Origin: Microbacterium sp.
Lineage (GTDB): Bacteria; Actinomycetota; Actinomycetes; Actinomycetales; Microbacteriaceae
NCBI GenBank assembly: GCA_031277945.1
Contig: JAITLK010000002.1
Location: 248,001-312,000 of the forward strand
Reading direction: 5' to 3'
Length of the DNA: 64,000 nt
Below the pieces are notes generated by a model. That model was not told where the DNA came from. It saw nothing but the letters and a program-made list of their open reading frames with translations, and searched no databases. The stretch's first letter is position 1. Every line of letters begins with the position of its first letter. The position numbers and the translations under genes were made by a program. Shown piece by piece: positions 19,214-26,663 of this stretch.

Positions 19214-20937
19214 GCCGGGTGCGCGGCGGTGTGGCCGCTACTGCGATGCATCAGCAGGCAGCTGACGCCCCACCCGAGCTCATGCACGCTCGTTGCCTCC
19301 CATCCGGCCCGCGCAGCGAGCGCGACGAGTCGCGACGACGTGCGTGGTGCAGCACCGGTGATCGCGTACTGCAGCAGCTGATGGTCTGCGGCATGCGGGT
19401 CGAGCAGATCGGCCTTCGTCGCCTCGATCACAATCAGTTCGGACGCAGACAGCGCCGTCAGGTATGCGACGGCCTCCTCGTCCGTGAGATGCGCGAGGGC
19501 GCGTGCGTGGATCTGCGAGTCCGCGCCCCTGTCGCGCATCCGGGCCGAGGTGGCGGTTCCGGCGTCGCGAAGTGCCTGTCCGACCACCGCCGCGCCCGGG
19601 CCATGCACGGATAGGGTGCCCTCCGCGTTCCACGGTGCTGCCGCTATGAGGGCGGGCATGAGATACATGAGCGAATCCGAATGCTCCCTCAGCTCGTCGG
19701 CTATCGACGATTGAGTGCGAGCGAGCTCCGCCACGGTGGACCCGTGCTCTCGCCGCCAGGCGGAATCGCCCGTGCGGATCGCGTCGTCGAGATGGCGGAG
19801 AGACATCACCTGATCCGCTTCTGGCCCGTCGAACCGCTCACGCTCGTGCTCGTCGGCGCAGAGCTCGGTGCCGAGGTCGCTGAGGCGCAGCTCGTCTCCA
19901 CGCCGCGCCAGGACGCCGTGCGTGACGAGTACGGCGATGAGGCTCTCCACTGCTCCGGGGGCGATGTCCAGCCGTGCAGCCAGATCGGTCGACGAACAGG
20001 GCCGCTCGTCCAGCGCATCCAGCAATCCGAGTCGCAGTGCGGCACGAACCGCGAACCAGGCGACCGGTGAGGGAACTGGACCGAGCTTCGGCCGTCCCTC
20101 AGGGCTGGAATCCGGGGCCACTGCAGCTTCATCACCTCGGGCGTGCCAGTACCCGGTGATGTCCTGATGCGACTTGGGCACCCGATGCACCCGCGCGAGT
20201 GCCCGACGCAGCGGCAGCAACGCACGGGACTCGGCGGCAGCCCAGACGTACGGGGTGCCTGTGAAGGCGTCCTGGCCGAGCGCGGCCAGGGCTCGCTCCG
20301 TGCCGGCCACGTCGCCCGGCTCGGCGAGCAGCCACTCCACGTGGTCGTCGTCGCGAAGCGCGAGCGTCTGGCGTGCGCTGTCATCAGCTATGAGGATCAC
20401 AGCACGGACGGGGAGGGGGAGAGGGCGCTCTTCGAGGAACCGGCCGATCGCGGGAAGTGCGGTCTCGTCGCCGATCAGGACGACACGGTCCGCATCGTCC
20501 GGGATCACGCTGGACGACTTCGGTCCGACGAACCACAGGTCGTCGCCGGCCTGTGCGCTGCGTGCCCAGGCTTCCGCGGGACCGGCATCGTGACCGTCGG
20601 CGTGCATCACGAAGTCGAGGTCGAGCTCACCCTCGCGCACGTACCGGGGCGTGTAGTCGCGGCCGGCGCGAGTCTCAGCGGCGGGCCATTCGATGCCGTG
20701 CGCAAGCTGATGGGGGAGCACATCCTCGATGGGTCCATCGGTGGCGAACAGGAGCTTCACGTGATCGTCGAACATCGGGCTCCGAAACGGCGGATGCGCA
20801 AGGCCGTTTCGCTCGAAGGAACCCAGCTGTTCCCCGCTGAGCGTGACTCGACGCATGCGCGGGGTGACATCGGTGATCCGCGCGACACTCACTCGGCGCA
20901 GCACCAGCGGATGGGCGATGAACGTGCGCGCGCTCAC
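19210..20937 (-). CDS. Siderophore-interacting reductase fused to a methyltransferase-like domain
   Basis: A 575-residue two-part protein. Residues 1 to about 265 are a ViuB/SIP-type flavin ferric-siderophore reductase: RDYTPR (93-98, flavin contact), HDAGPAEAWA (116-125), GDDLWFVGPK and DRVVLIGDETALPAI. Residues about 291-575 resemble class-I O-methyltransferases with a winged-helix dimerisation domain (FAVRAALRLGLLDALDE...GVLARRGDELRLSDLG). However, the SAM motif I is degenerate (VHGPGAAVV, 444-452). The reductase half should release iron inside the cell. The second half may be a non-catalytic sensor or dimerisation module. It is cotranscribed with importer system 2. Confidence 0.85.
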   Translation of the reverse strand: MSARTFIAHPLVLRRVSVARITDVTPRMRRVTLSGEQLGSFERNGLAHPPFRSPMFDDHVKLLFATDGPIEDVLPHQLAHGIEWPAAETRAGRDYTPRYVREGELDLDFVMHADGHDAGPAEAWARSAQAGDDLWFVGPKSSSVIPDDADRVVLIGDETALPAIGRFLEERPLPLPVRAVILIADDSARQTLALRDDDHVEWLLAEPGDVAGTERALAALGQDAFTGTPYVWAAAESRALLPLRRALARVHRVPKSHQDITGYWHARGDEAAVAPDSSPEGRPKLGPVPSPVAWFAVRAALRLGLLDALDERPCSSTDLAARLDIAPGAVESLIAVLVTHGVLARRGDELRLSDLGTELCADEHERERFDGPEADQVMSLRHLDDAIRTGDSAWRREHGSTVAELARTQSSIADELREHSDSLMYLMPALIAAAPWNAEGTLSVHGPGAAVVGQALRDAGTATSARMRDRGADSQIHARALAHLTDEEAVAYLTALSASELIVIEATKADLLDPHAADHQLLQYAITGAAPRTSSRLVALAARAGWEATSVHELGWGVSCLLMHRSSGHTAAHPA

Positions 20938-20968
20938 GCCGCGCTCCGTAGCTGCTCGACTCGGACGG

Positions 20969-21988
20969 TCACTGCTTGAACTGCTCTCGGATCAGGTCCA
21001 GCAACGACATCGACTCGTCGAAGTCGGCGCGCTGCGACCAGTACGGGAACTGGTAGGCCTGGCTCTTCTGGAACGCGGGCAGTGCGGCGTACACCGGATT
21101 CTGGCGCAGCGTGTCGAGGTCGACGGTCTCGGCATTGAACCCGAACACGAAGAGCGAGTCCTGCGTGAGCAGCTGCCCGGCCTGTTCGGTGGAGATCTCG
21201 AACGAGTCGCCTCCCGCGGTGTACGGCTCGTACTGTCCGGTGGCGAACAGAGCGGCCGGATGGAAGCCCAGGTCCGTGAACAGCTTCGGCAGTCCGCGGT
21301 CCTCGATCAGCACGAAGGGGCGCTGGTCTGCCGTGAAGCTGAGGAACACCGACTCGCCCGCTGGCGGGCTGATCGCATCGCGAACGCCCGCCACCTTCGC
21401 GTCGTAAGCTGCGAGGGCGTCCTTGTACACCTGGGGCTTGTTGAAGACGTCATCGGCGAGGAACTCGTACTGCTGCTGCCATTCAGTGAGGGAACCCGAC
21501 ACGATCACGGTCGGTGCGATCGCGGAGAGCTGGTCGTAGGCCTTCGTGGCCAGCATGAGGGGGTACCCGAGCCCGCCCGCCACGATCAGATCCGGCTCGA
21601 GCGCGAGGATGGCCTCGAGGTCGAAGCCTTCCGAACTCCACGGCACGAACTCGGTGCCCGCCGCCTGCGCATCCTCAGCCCAGAACTCCGAGAACACGGC
21701 GTCGGTGTTCGTGGCTTCAGAAGTCATGGCCGTGACCGGCGCGTCGAGATCGTAGAGATAGCCGGCGAGTGCATAGTTCAGCAGGACCACGCGCTGCGGA
21801 TCTGCAGGGATCGTCACGTCGCCCTGGTCCGTGGTCACGACGCGCGTGGTCGGTGTCGCGCTCTCCGTGGTCGTTGTACTCCCCGGTTCGGGCGTCGCGG
21901 ACGAGGGGGCGGAGCATCCCGTCATCGTGAGGATGGTGGCCAGGACCAGGGCAGTCAGGGCAGGGATCGGGACGGATCGGGAACGCAT
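20969..21988 (-). CDS. Ferric-siderophore substrate-binding lipoprotein (system 2)
   Basis: A 339-residue periplasmic-binding-type lipoprotein. The signal peptide ends TMTGC (Cys at about 24), followed by a Ser/Thr/Pro linker. The ligand domain contains DPQRVVLLNYALAGYLYDLD and LEAILALEPDLIVAGG. It is the first gene of the five-gene system 2 operon. ATG 21988 gives a standard signal peptide; in-frame codons upstream do not. It is divergent from the AraC gene at 22142, with an iron box in the gap. Ligand specificity probably differs from system 1, since the two binding proteins are clearly dissimilar. Confidence 0.92.
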   Translation of the reverse strand: MRSRSVPIPALTALVLATILTMTGCSAPSSATPEPGSTTTTESATPTTRVVTTDQGDVTIPADPQRVVLLNYALAGYLYDLDAPVTAMTSEATNTDAVFSEFWAEDAQAAGTEFVPWSSEGFDLEAILALEPDLIVAGGLGYPLMLATKAYDQLSAIAPTVIVSGSLTEWQQQYEFLADDVFNKPQVYKDALAAYDAKVAGVRDAISPPAGESVFLSFTADQRPFVLIEDRGLPKLFTDLGFHPAALFATGQYEPYTAGGDSFEISTEQAGQLLTQDSLFVFGFNAETVDLDTLRQNPVYAALPAFQKSQAYQFPYWSQRADFDESMSLLDLIREQFKQ

Positions 21989-22042
21989 ACGGGGCACCTC
22001 GAGTCGGGCGACGTGGAAACGCCGCCGAGTTGGAAGGGGAAG

Positions 22043-22061
22043 TAAGGTAAGCCTAAGCTTG
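22043..22061. promoter_or_regulatory. DtxR/IdeR-like iron box upstream of system 2
   Basis: Read on the minus strand, CAAGCTTAGGCTTACCTTA matches the DtxR/IdeR consensus at 14 of 19 positions and the system 1 box at 16 of 19. It lies 55-73 bases upstream of the binding-protein start, consistent with Fe-dependent repression. Confidence 0.78.
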
Positions 22062-22141
22062 GATTCGATCGTGACCGATCCAGAGGTGACACGGCTCGGT
22101 GACCAGTACGACACCGGCTGAGCGGGCGAAATGGAGGCGCA

Positions 22142-22888
22142 ATGCAGGACTCGACTCTGCGGTTGCAGCACCTGGAGCCAGAGAACGTCGTCCGCTTCCT
22201 GGGGCATCCGACTCACGCGCACGAGGTGCCCCACCTGATCTACGTCGCCACGGGGAGCGCCCATGTCACCGCGGACGGTGTCACCATGACCCTTCGTGCC
22301 AGGGAATCACTCTGGCTCGCCGCTGAGGTTCCTCACGCCGCGAGATACGAACCGGGCAGTCTGGTTCTGGGACCGTTCCTCGATCCCGGAGACGCGCCGC
22401 CCGCCCCGGTGACCAGACTCGGTGTCGTTCCGGAGATCGGTGCGCTGATGACGACCATCCTGGGCGTGGCCCCGCATACGCGTGAGCAGGTCGTTCCACT
22501 GCGTGAGGCCCTGGGGCGGACGTTGCGCGCCGTCGCCACCTCGCATTTCGCGCTGGTGCCCCCACAGCACCCTTCGGCAGCGCGGATCGCCCGGTCATGC
22601 GTGCTGTCCCTGCAGACGCTCGCTGAACTCGCCGCCGAACAGGGCATGAGCGTGCGGCAGGTGCAGCGGATCTTCCGCGATGAAACCGGACTGTCCTTTC
22701 AGCGGTGGCGGTCCGTGGCGCGGGTGAACATCGCGATCGCACGCCTACGTGGGGGAGAATCCATGACGCAGGTCGCTCGCGGCACGGGGTACCTCACCCG
22801 GTCCGGGTTGATGAAGGCGCTGGCTCGAGAGGTGTCGCCGTCCGAGCTGGCGGCGCTGCTCGCCGGCGTGAGCTCGTCTGCCGCCTGA
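22142..22888 (+). CDS. AraC-family regulator next to siderophore system 2
   Basis: A 248-residue regulator. An N-terminal cupin-like part (HAHEVPHLIYVATGSAHVTADGVTMTLRARESLWLAAEVPHAARY) precedes a C-terminal AraC HTH pair (LQTLAELAAEQGMSVRQVQRIFRDETGLSFQRWRSVARVNIAIARL and MTQVARGTGYLTRSGLMKALARE). A GGAGG ribosome site lies six bases before the ATG. Divergent from the system 2 binding-protein gene, it is probably the local activator. It is only distantly similar to the AraC protein at 15516. Confidence 0.88.
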   Translation: MQDSTLRLQHLEPENVVRFLGHPTHAHEVPHLIYVATGSAHVTADGVTMTLRARESLWLAAEVPHAARYEPGSLVLGPFLDPGDAPPAPVTRLGVVPEIGALMTTILGVAPHTREQVVPLREALGRTLRAVATSHFALVPPQHPSAARIARSCVLSLQTLAELAAEQGMSVRQVQRIFRDETGLSFQRWRSVARVNIAIARLRGGESMTQVARGTGYLTRSGLMKALAREVSPSELAALLAGVSSSAA

Positions 22889-22921
22889 CCTTCGCGATCG
22901 GTGCCAGGCGGCAGTCCCGGC

Positions 22922-23743
22922 TCAGCGAACCTGCTGGACGAGCTGCGTCAGCCACTCTGACTGGGGTAGCGGCTCGGACTCGAGATAGATCTCGCGGCAG
23001 GCGCCGACCGGTTCGTTGCCGTCTGCCAGTACCGCTGCGGTGAGGGAGTTCCACGCCCGCCCGATCCCGGCCATGTCGCCCCGGTAGTCGAGGACGGCGG
23101 CGCGCTTCAGCGCCGGAAGCGTCACGACCTCCCAGGCGTCGTGTTGTTGCGGCTCGGCTCCGGCGATCCAGGAGACCCAGACGCGGAGGTCATCGGTCCC
23201 TGGAATGTCCTCGTACCAGAACACTCCAGGCTCATGGAAGTCCACGCCGGAATCGTGGAGGGCGTCCAACAGTGGCGGGAGCAGCGCGTCGACGACCGCC
23301 GACACGTTCTCGCCGGCGGTGGCAACGCCGCTCGCCGCATACACGGTGACCTCATCGAATCCGCGGTACTCGACGGCGGGGGTTTCGGAAGCAGACATCT
23401 GCGGATTCCTTTCCAGTGCGAAGAGTCGATGCTCAAGACGGGCCAGGCGTGCCTGCTCGTCGCCGATCATCGTGCGCAACTCGTCACGGCGACGCGTCAG
23501 GACGTCTTGCAGTCGTCCGAGACGATCGCTCGCTGTAAGCACGGCGGTGGCGTCGTCCAACGAGCAGCCGAGGTCGCGCAGCTCCGTGATCCGCAGCAGA
23601 TCCTCGAGCTGGTCCAGCTCGTAGCGCCGATAGGCGCTGTGCGGATCGACCTCGGCCGGACGCAGGAGACCGATGGCGTCGTAGTGGCGCAGCATGCGTA
23701 CGCTCACGTGGCCGAGCGTGGCGAACTCTCCGATGGTGTACAT
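22922..23743 (-). CDS. MerR-family regulator with GyrI-like effector domain
   Basis: A 273-residue regulator. The N-terminal winged helix MYTIGEFATLGHVSVRMLRHYDAIGLLRPAEVDP is followed by a coiled coil (about 75-115) and a C-terminal GyrI-like ligand-binding domain (YRGFDEVTVYAASGVAT onward). The start at 23743 fits the family and has GGAG upstream. An earlier in-frame GTG (23761) lies inside the operator palindrome. Such proteins sense small hydrophobic or cationic compounds. No target gene lies next to it, so autoregulation is the only visible role. Confidence 0.88.
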   Translation of the reverse strand: MYTIGEFATLGHVSVRMLRHYDAIGLLRPAEVDPHSAYRRYELDQLEDLLRITELRDLGCSLDDATAVLTASDRLGRLQDVLTRRRDELRTMIGDEQARLARLEHRLFALERNPQMSASETPAVEYRGFDEVTVYAASGVATAGENVSAVVDALLPPLLDALHDSGVDFHEPGVFWYEDIPGTDDLRVWVSWIAGAEPQQHDAWEVVTLPALKRAAVLDYRGDMAGIGRAWNSLTAAVLADGNEPVGACREIYLESEPLPQSEWLTQLVQQVR

Positions 23744-23759
23744 GATGGAATCACGCTCC

Positions 23760-23780
23760 ACCCTGACACAGTGGCAGGGT
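23760..23780. promoter_or_regulatory. MerR-type operator palindrome
   Basis: Ten-base arms (ACCCTGACAC and GTGGCAGGGT) around one central A pair with a single mismatch. TTGACC overlaps one end on the minus strand, as in TipA/MerR promoters, where the dyad fills a long spacer. It lies 17 bases before the MerR start codon, so autoregulation is likely. No clear -10 was seen. Confidence 0.65.
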
Positions 23781-23990
23781 CAAATCGTTGCGGTCAGGGT
23801 GTTCTCTCGCCGCTGCTCCAACGGCAGTGGCATGGGTCAGTCACTGGCGTCGCGTCATGGCAGGGGCGTCCGGGATCAGTATGACCGGGCTTCTTCGTCG
23901 GCGAACCCGACGCGCGCGAGATGCGCTTCGATTGTGCGCCAGCCAAAGGATTCGGTTATCGTATTGTCTGTTCGGTTCGCCGGACGAGAT

Positions 23991-24063
23991 GGGCCTGTGG
24001 CGCAGCTGGTAGCGCACCTGCATGGCATGCAGGGGGTCAGGGGTTCGAGTCCCCTCAGGTCCA
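23991..24063 (+). tRNA. tRNA-Ala (anticodon GGC), copy 2
   Basis: Identical to the gene at 10041-10113 over all 73 bases: same acceptor, D, anticodon (GGC) and T arms, and no encoded CCA. The flanks differ completely apart from three bases 3' of the tRNA. A weak promoter (TTGTGC 23932-23937, TATCGT 23957-23962) precedes it and a separate terminator follows, so both copies look functional. Confidence 0.97.
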
Positions 24064-24070
24064 CAACAAA

Positions 24071-24102
24071 GACGAATGCCCGGCACGCGCCGGGCATTCG
24101 TC
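24071..24102 (+). terminator. Intrinsic terminator of tRNA-Ala copy 2
   Basis: A perfect 14-bp stem with a 4-base ACGC loop, followed by GTTT. Unrelated in sequence to the terminator after copy 1. Confidence 0.8.
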
Positions 24103-24219
24103 GTTTCGCCGACAGCTGCAGAATCCGGACCGCGGCGATGATCAGCGTCGATGGGCTCACTGCGTTCGCGCTGCGCTGCGAGCACGTCGAGGCCCTACTG
24201 CGACGGTGCTGACAAACCG

Positions 24220-24681
24220 CTAGAGCGTGCCCAGTACCTGGTTCGACTGAGCATCGAGCACCAGCGTGTCCAGCACCCGCAGCAGTTCGCGCTCCTCATA
24301 GGCGAAATGGGACTCCATGATGGCAGCGATCCCGTCGAGATGCTGCGAAATCGATCCGCGCTCACCGTCAGGCGCAGCGGCTGCGAGATCCGAGATGAGC
24401 GTCGCGATCATGGCGTGATCCTGCTGTAGCCGCGCGAGGGTGTCACCGAGCTCGGGATGGGCCGCGGCGATAGCGGGGAACAGCTGTCGATCCTCTCCCT
24501 CGTGATGCTCGGTGAGGGCGACGCAGAAGCCGTGGCACACCAGGAACAGATCGCGAGCCGCCACCGCATCGGACCCGTCTGCATCCCGGACAACCGCGAG
24601 GGCGGCACGCAGCCGCGCGTGCACGGCCCGCAGCTCGGCACCCCACGCCACCAGGCGGTCAGACTCTCGCTCCACACTCAC
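24220..24681 (-). CDS. Hemerythrin-like (HHE) domain protein
   Basis: A 153-residue four-helix HHE-domain protein that may bind a di-iron centre and sense or store O2/NO/iron. Candidate ligands are His/Glu in ALTEHHEGEDRQLFPAI, LQQDHAMIATL and MESHFAYEERELLRVLD. The start at GTG 24681 begins the helical domain (VSVERESDRL); in-frame codons upstream run into the divergent PPTase region. It lies just outside the tRNA-bounded iron segment. Confidence 0.8.
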   Translation of the reverse strand: MSVERESDRLVAWGAELRAVHARLRAALAVVRDADGSDAVAARDLFLVCHGFCVALTEHHEGEDRQLFPAIAAAHPELGDTLARLQQDHAMIATLISDLAAAAPDGERGSISQHLDGIAAIMESHFAYEERELLRVLDTLVLDAQSNQVLGTL

Positions 24682-24732
24682 GGCACCATCCTGCCAGGCC
24701 GGGGTCGCGCCGCGGATGCTCAGCACGGCCCG

Positions 24733-24738
24733 TAGGCT
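24733..24738 (+). promoter_or_regulatory. -10 element of the PPTase gene (leaderless)
   Basis: TAGGCT ends exactly six bases before GTG 24745, placing the predicted transcript start on the start codon. Confidence 0.6.
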
Positions 24739-24744
24739 GATCCG

Positions 24745-25263
24745 GTGGAGCACCGCTGGAATGTCGGGTCGATCATCGTGATGGTTCGCGGGCACGGCGG
24801 TGACCGGCGCAGCCCGATCGCTCGCAACGTCGGGTCCCTCCTGCTGGCGGATCTGGCGCGGGAGTTCACCGGCACGGTGGTTCCGGTGCTGCGGCTGTGC
24901 CCGACCTGCGGCGCGACGGATCACGGGCGACCGGTCGTCCCCGGGAACGAACTCGCGCTTTCCGTGTCCTACGCGCCGGGCGCTGTCGCGGTGGCCGCCG
25001 CAGCCCGAGACACGGTCGAAGGTCTCGGAATCGACATCGAGGCGGGACTCCCGGGCGCCGAGGCCATCCCGGGGGTCTGCCTCCAGGACTGGACCCGGCT
25101 GGAAGCGGCCATGAAGGCCGACGGGCGTGCGTCGTTGCTCGATCCGGCAGCGGCGTCCGTAGCCCGGGGGCAGATCAGCTTTCCCAGTGCACCGCCGTGG
25201 TCCACCACGGTGCTTCCGGCACCCGCGCCGTTCCAGGTCGCCATCGCGTACCGGTACCCCTGA
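24745..25263 (+). CDS. 4'-phosphopantetheinyl transferase (Sfp-like, short)
   Basis: Transfers 4'-phosphopantetheine from CoA to a carrier-protein serine. Visible motifs are LCPTCGATDHGRP (residues 51-63, common in actinobacterial Sfp types), GLGIDIE (93-99, Mg-binding Asp/Glu) and WTRLEAAMKADGR (116-128, the W-x-x-KEA-like motif). The 172 residues are shorter than usual Sfp proteins (about 210-230). The start is a leaderless GTG. It faces the operon encoding the Pls-type synthetase, whose PCP domain is its probable substrate. Confidence 0.85.
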   Translation: MEHRWNVGSIIVMVRGHGGDRRSPIARNVGSLLLADLAREFTGTVVPVLRLCPTCGATDHGRPVVPGNELALSVSYAPGAVAVAAAARDTVEGLGIDIEAGLPGAEAIPGVCLQDWTRLEAAMKADGRASLLDPAAASVARGQISFPSAPPWSTTVLPAPAPFQVAIAYRYP

Positions 25264-25292
25264 TCGGCACCGGCTGCGCAATGCTCCGATCG

Positions 25293-26663
25293 CTACTCGC
25301 TGTCCCTGAGTGAGATGCCGCGAGGAAGGAGGATCGCCTCCGTGAGCGGGGCGGCTCCGTCTCGGCTCCATGACTCCGGAAGCGGGGGAAGCTCGGGCCG
25401 ATCCAGCCATGGGTGCAGGAGCTCGGCGATGGCCATGCCGGAGACGGTCTCGGCGAGAGAGATGAAGTCCTGGGTGCTGGCCGTCGCGTGTGCGAAGGCA
25501 CGAGTCCAGGCCTGGAGGATGGCGAAGAAGCTCTCGTCGCCCACCGCCACGCGGATCGCGTGCAGGGCGAGCGCGCCCCGCTTGTACACGCGGTCGTCGA
25601 ACATCCCATCGGCGCCCGGATCGGCGACCACAAGGTCCTGAGGGCCGGAGGCCAGCCGAGCGTAATGGGCCAGCGCCTTACCGTGCGCCGTCGGGCCACC
25701 TGAGGCCTCGGACCAGATCCACTCGGCGTAGCACGCGAATCCTTCGTTGAGCCAGATGTCCTGCCATTGCGCAAGACCCACGCTGTTGCCGAACCACTGG
25801 TGCGCCAGCTCATGCGCAATCAGCCGCTCAAGCCCGCCGTGGCCATCGATGTGGTTGGCGCCGAAGATCCCCATCGCTTGTGCCTCCAGCGGAATCTCCA
25901 GGTCGTCGGGGGTGACCACGACGGTGTAGCGCTCGAACGGATACGGACCGAACAGCGTCTCGTAGGTGCGCATCATGGCGTCGAGATCGGCGAAGTCTCG
26001 GGAGACCCGTTCCTGCAGCAGCGGGGGATACAGGATGGTGCCGGAGGTGCTTCCGAGGCGTATGTCGGTGCGGGCGTATCGGCCGATCTGCACGGTGGAC
26101 AGGTAGGTGGCCATCGGGGCTGTCTGCGTGAAGGTCCACACCGAGCGGCCCTTGACCTGCCGGCGGGTGGCAGGCGCACCTGTTGCCACCGTGTACAGCG
26201 GATCGGTGGTCAGGACCACGGTGTGCTGAGCCTTGTCGCGCGGAACGTCGTTGCAGGGGAACCAGGTGGCTGCGCCGGTCGGCTGTGATGCCACCAGCAC
26301 GCCGTCCTCGAGTTCCTCCCAGCCGAGCGAACCCCAGCGAGTCCGGCGCGGCCGTGGCGAACCGCCATACGAGATGACGACCTCGAACTCCTCACCGGGT
26401 GCCCGTTCGGCGCTCAGGGAGATCTTCACCTTGCGGTCGGATTGGGTGAATGTCGCGCGAACATCTCCCGCGACCTTCACCTTCGACACCGCGAGACCCA
26501 CCAGGTCCAGGCTGATCGTGCGCGACGAGTGCAGGAAGCTCCCGCGGATCACGGCGGTGCCGTTCAGCCTGTTGGAGGACGGCCTATAGTCCAGATCAAG
26601 GTGATAGGACGCGATCCGCAGTGCCGCGTCGCCGGAATGCGGGGTGTAACCATCCGCGCTCAT
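25293..26663 (-). CDS. Short M1-family zinc metallopeptidase
   Basis: A 456-residue aminopeptidase-like enzyme. Zinc ligands are H284 and H288 in HELAHQWFGN and E307 in NEGFACYAEW. The usual GAMEN exopeptidase motif is replaced by PLEAQ (258-262). Only the N-terminal beta domain (from LRIASYHLDLDY) and the catalytic domain are present; the large C-terminal helical domain of PepN-type enzymes is missing. No signal peptide is seen. It overlaps the synthetase stop by four bases (ATGA), so the two are coupled. By analogy with the zinc aminopeptidase that degrades epsilon-poly-lysine in Streptomyces, it may trim or degrade the product. Confidence 0.9.
   Translation of the reverse strand: MSADGYTPHSGDAALRIASYHLDLDYRPSSNRLNGTAVIRGSFLHSSRTISLDLVGLAVSKVKVAGDVRATFTQSDRKVKISLSAERAPGEEFEVVISYGGSPRPRRTRWGSLGWEELEDGVLVASQPTGAATWFPCNDVPRDKAQHTVVLTTDPLYTVATGAPATRRQVKGRSVWTFTQTAPMATYLSTVQIGRYARTDIRLGSTSGTILYPPLLQERVSRDFADLDAMMRTYETLFGPYPFERYTVVVTPDDLEIPLEAQAMGIFGANHIDGHGGLERLIAHELAHQWFGNSVGLAQWQDIWLNEGFACYAEWIWSEASGGPTAHGKALAHYARLASGPQDLVVADPGADGMFDDRVYKRGALALHAIRVAVGDESFFAILQAWTRAFAHATASTQDFISLAETVSGMAIAELLHPWLDRPELPPLPESWSRDGAAPLTEAILLPRGISLRDSE

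Noticed and set aside
10041..24063. Prophage or integrative element between the tRNA copies
   Set aside because: No integrase, phage, plasmid-transfer or transposase gene lies between them; only iron-transport and regulatory genes were found.
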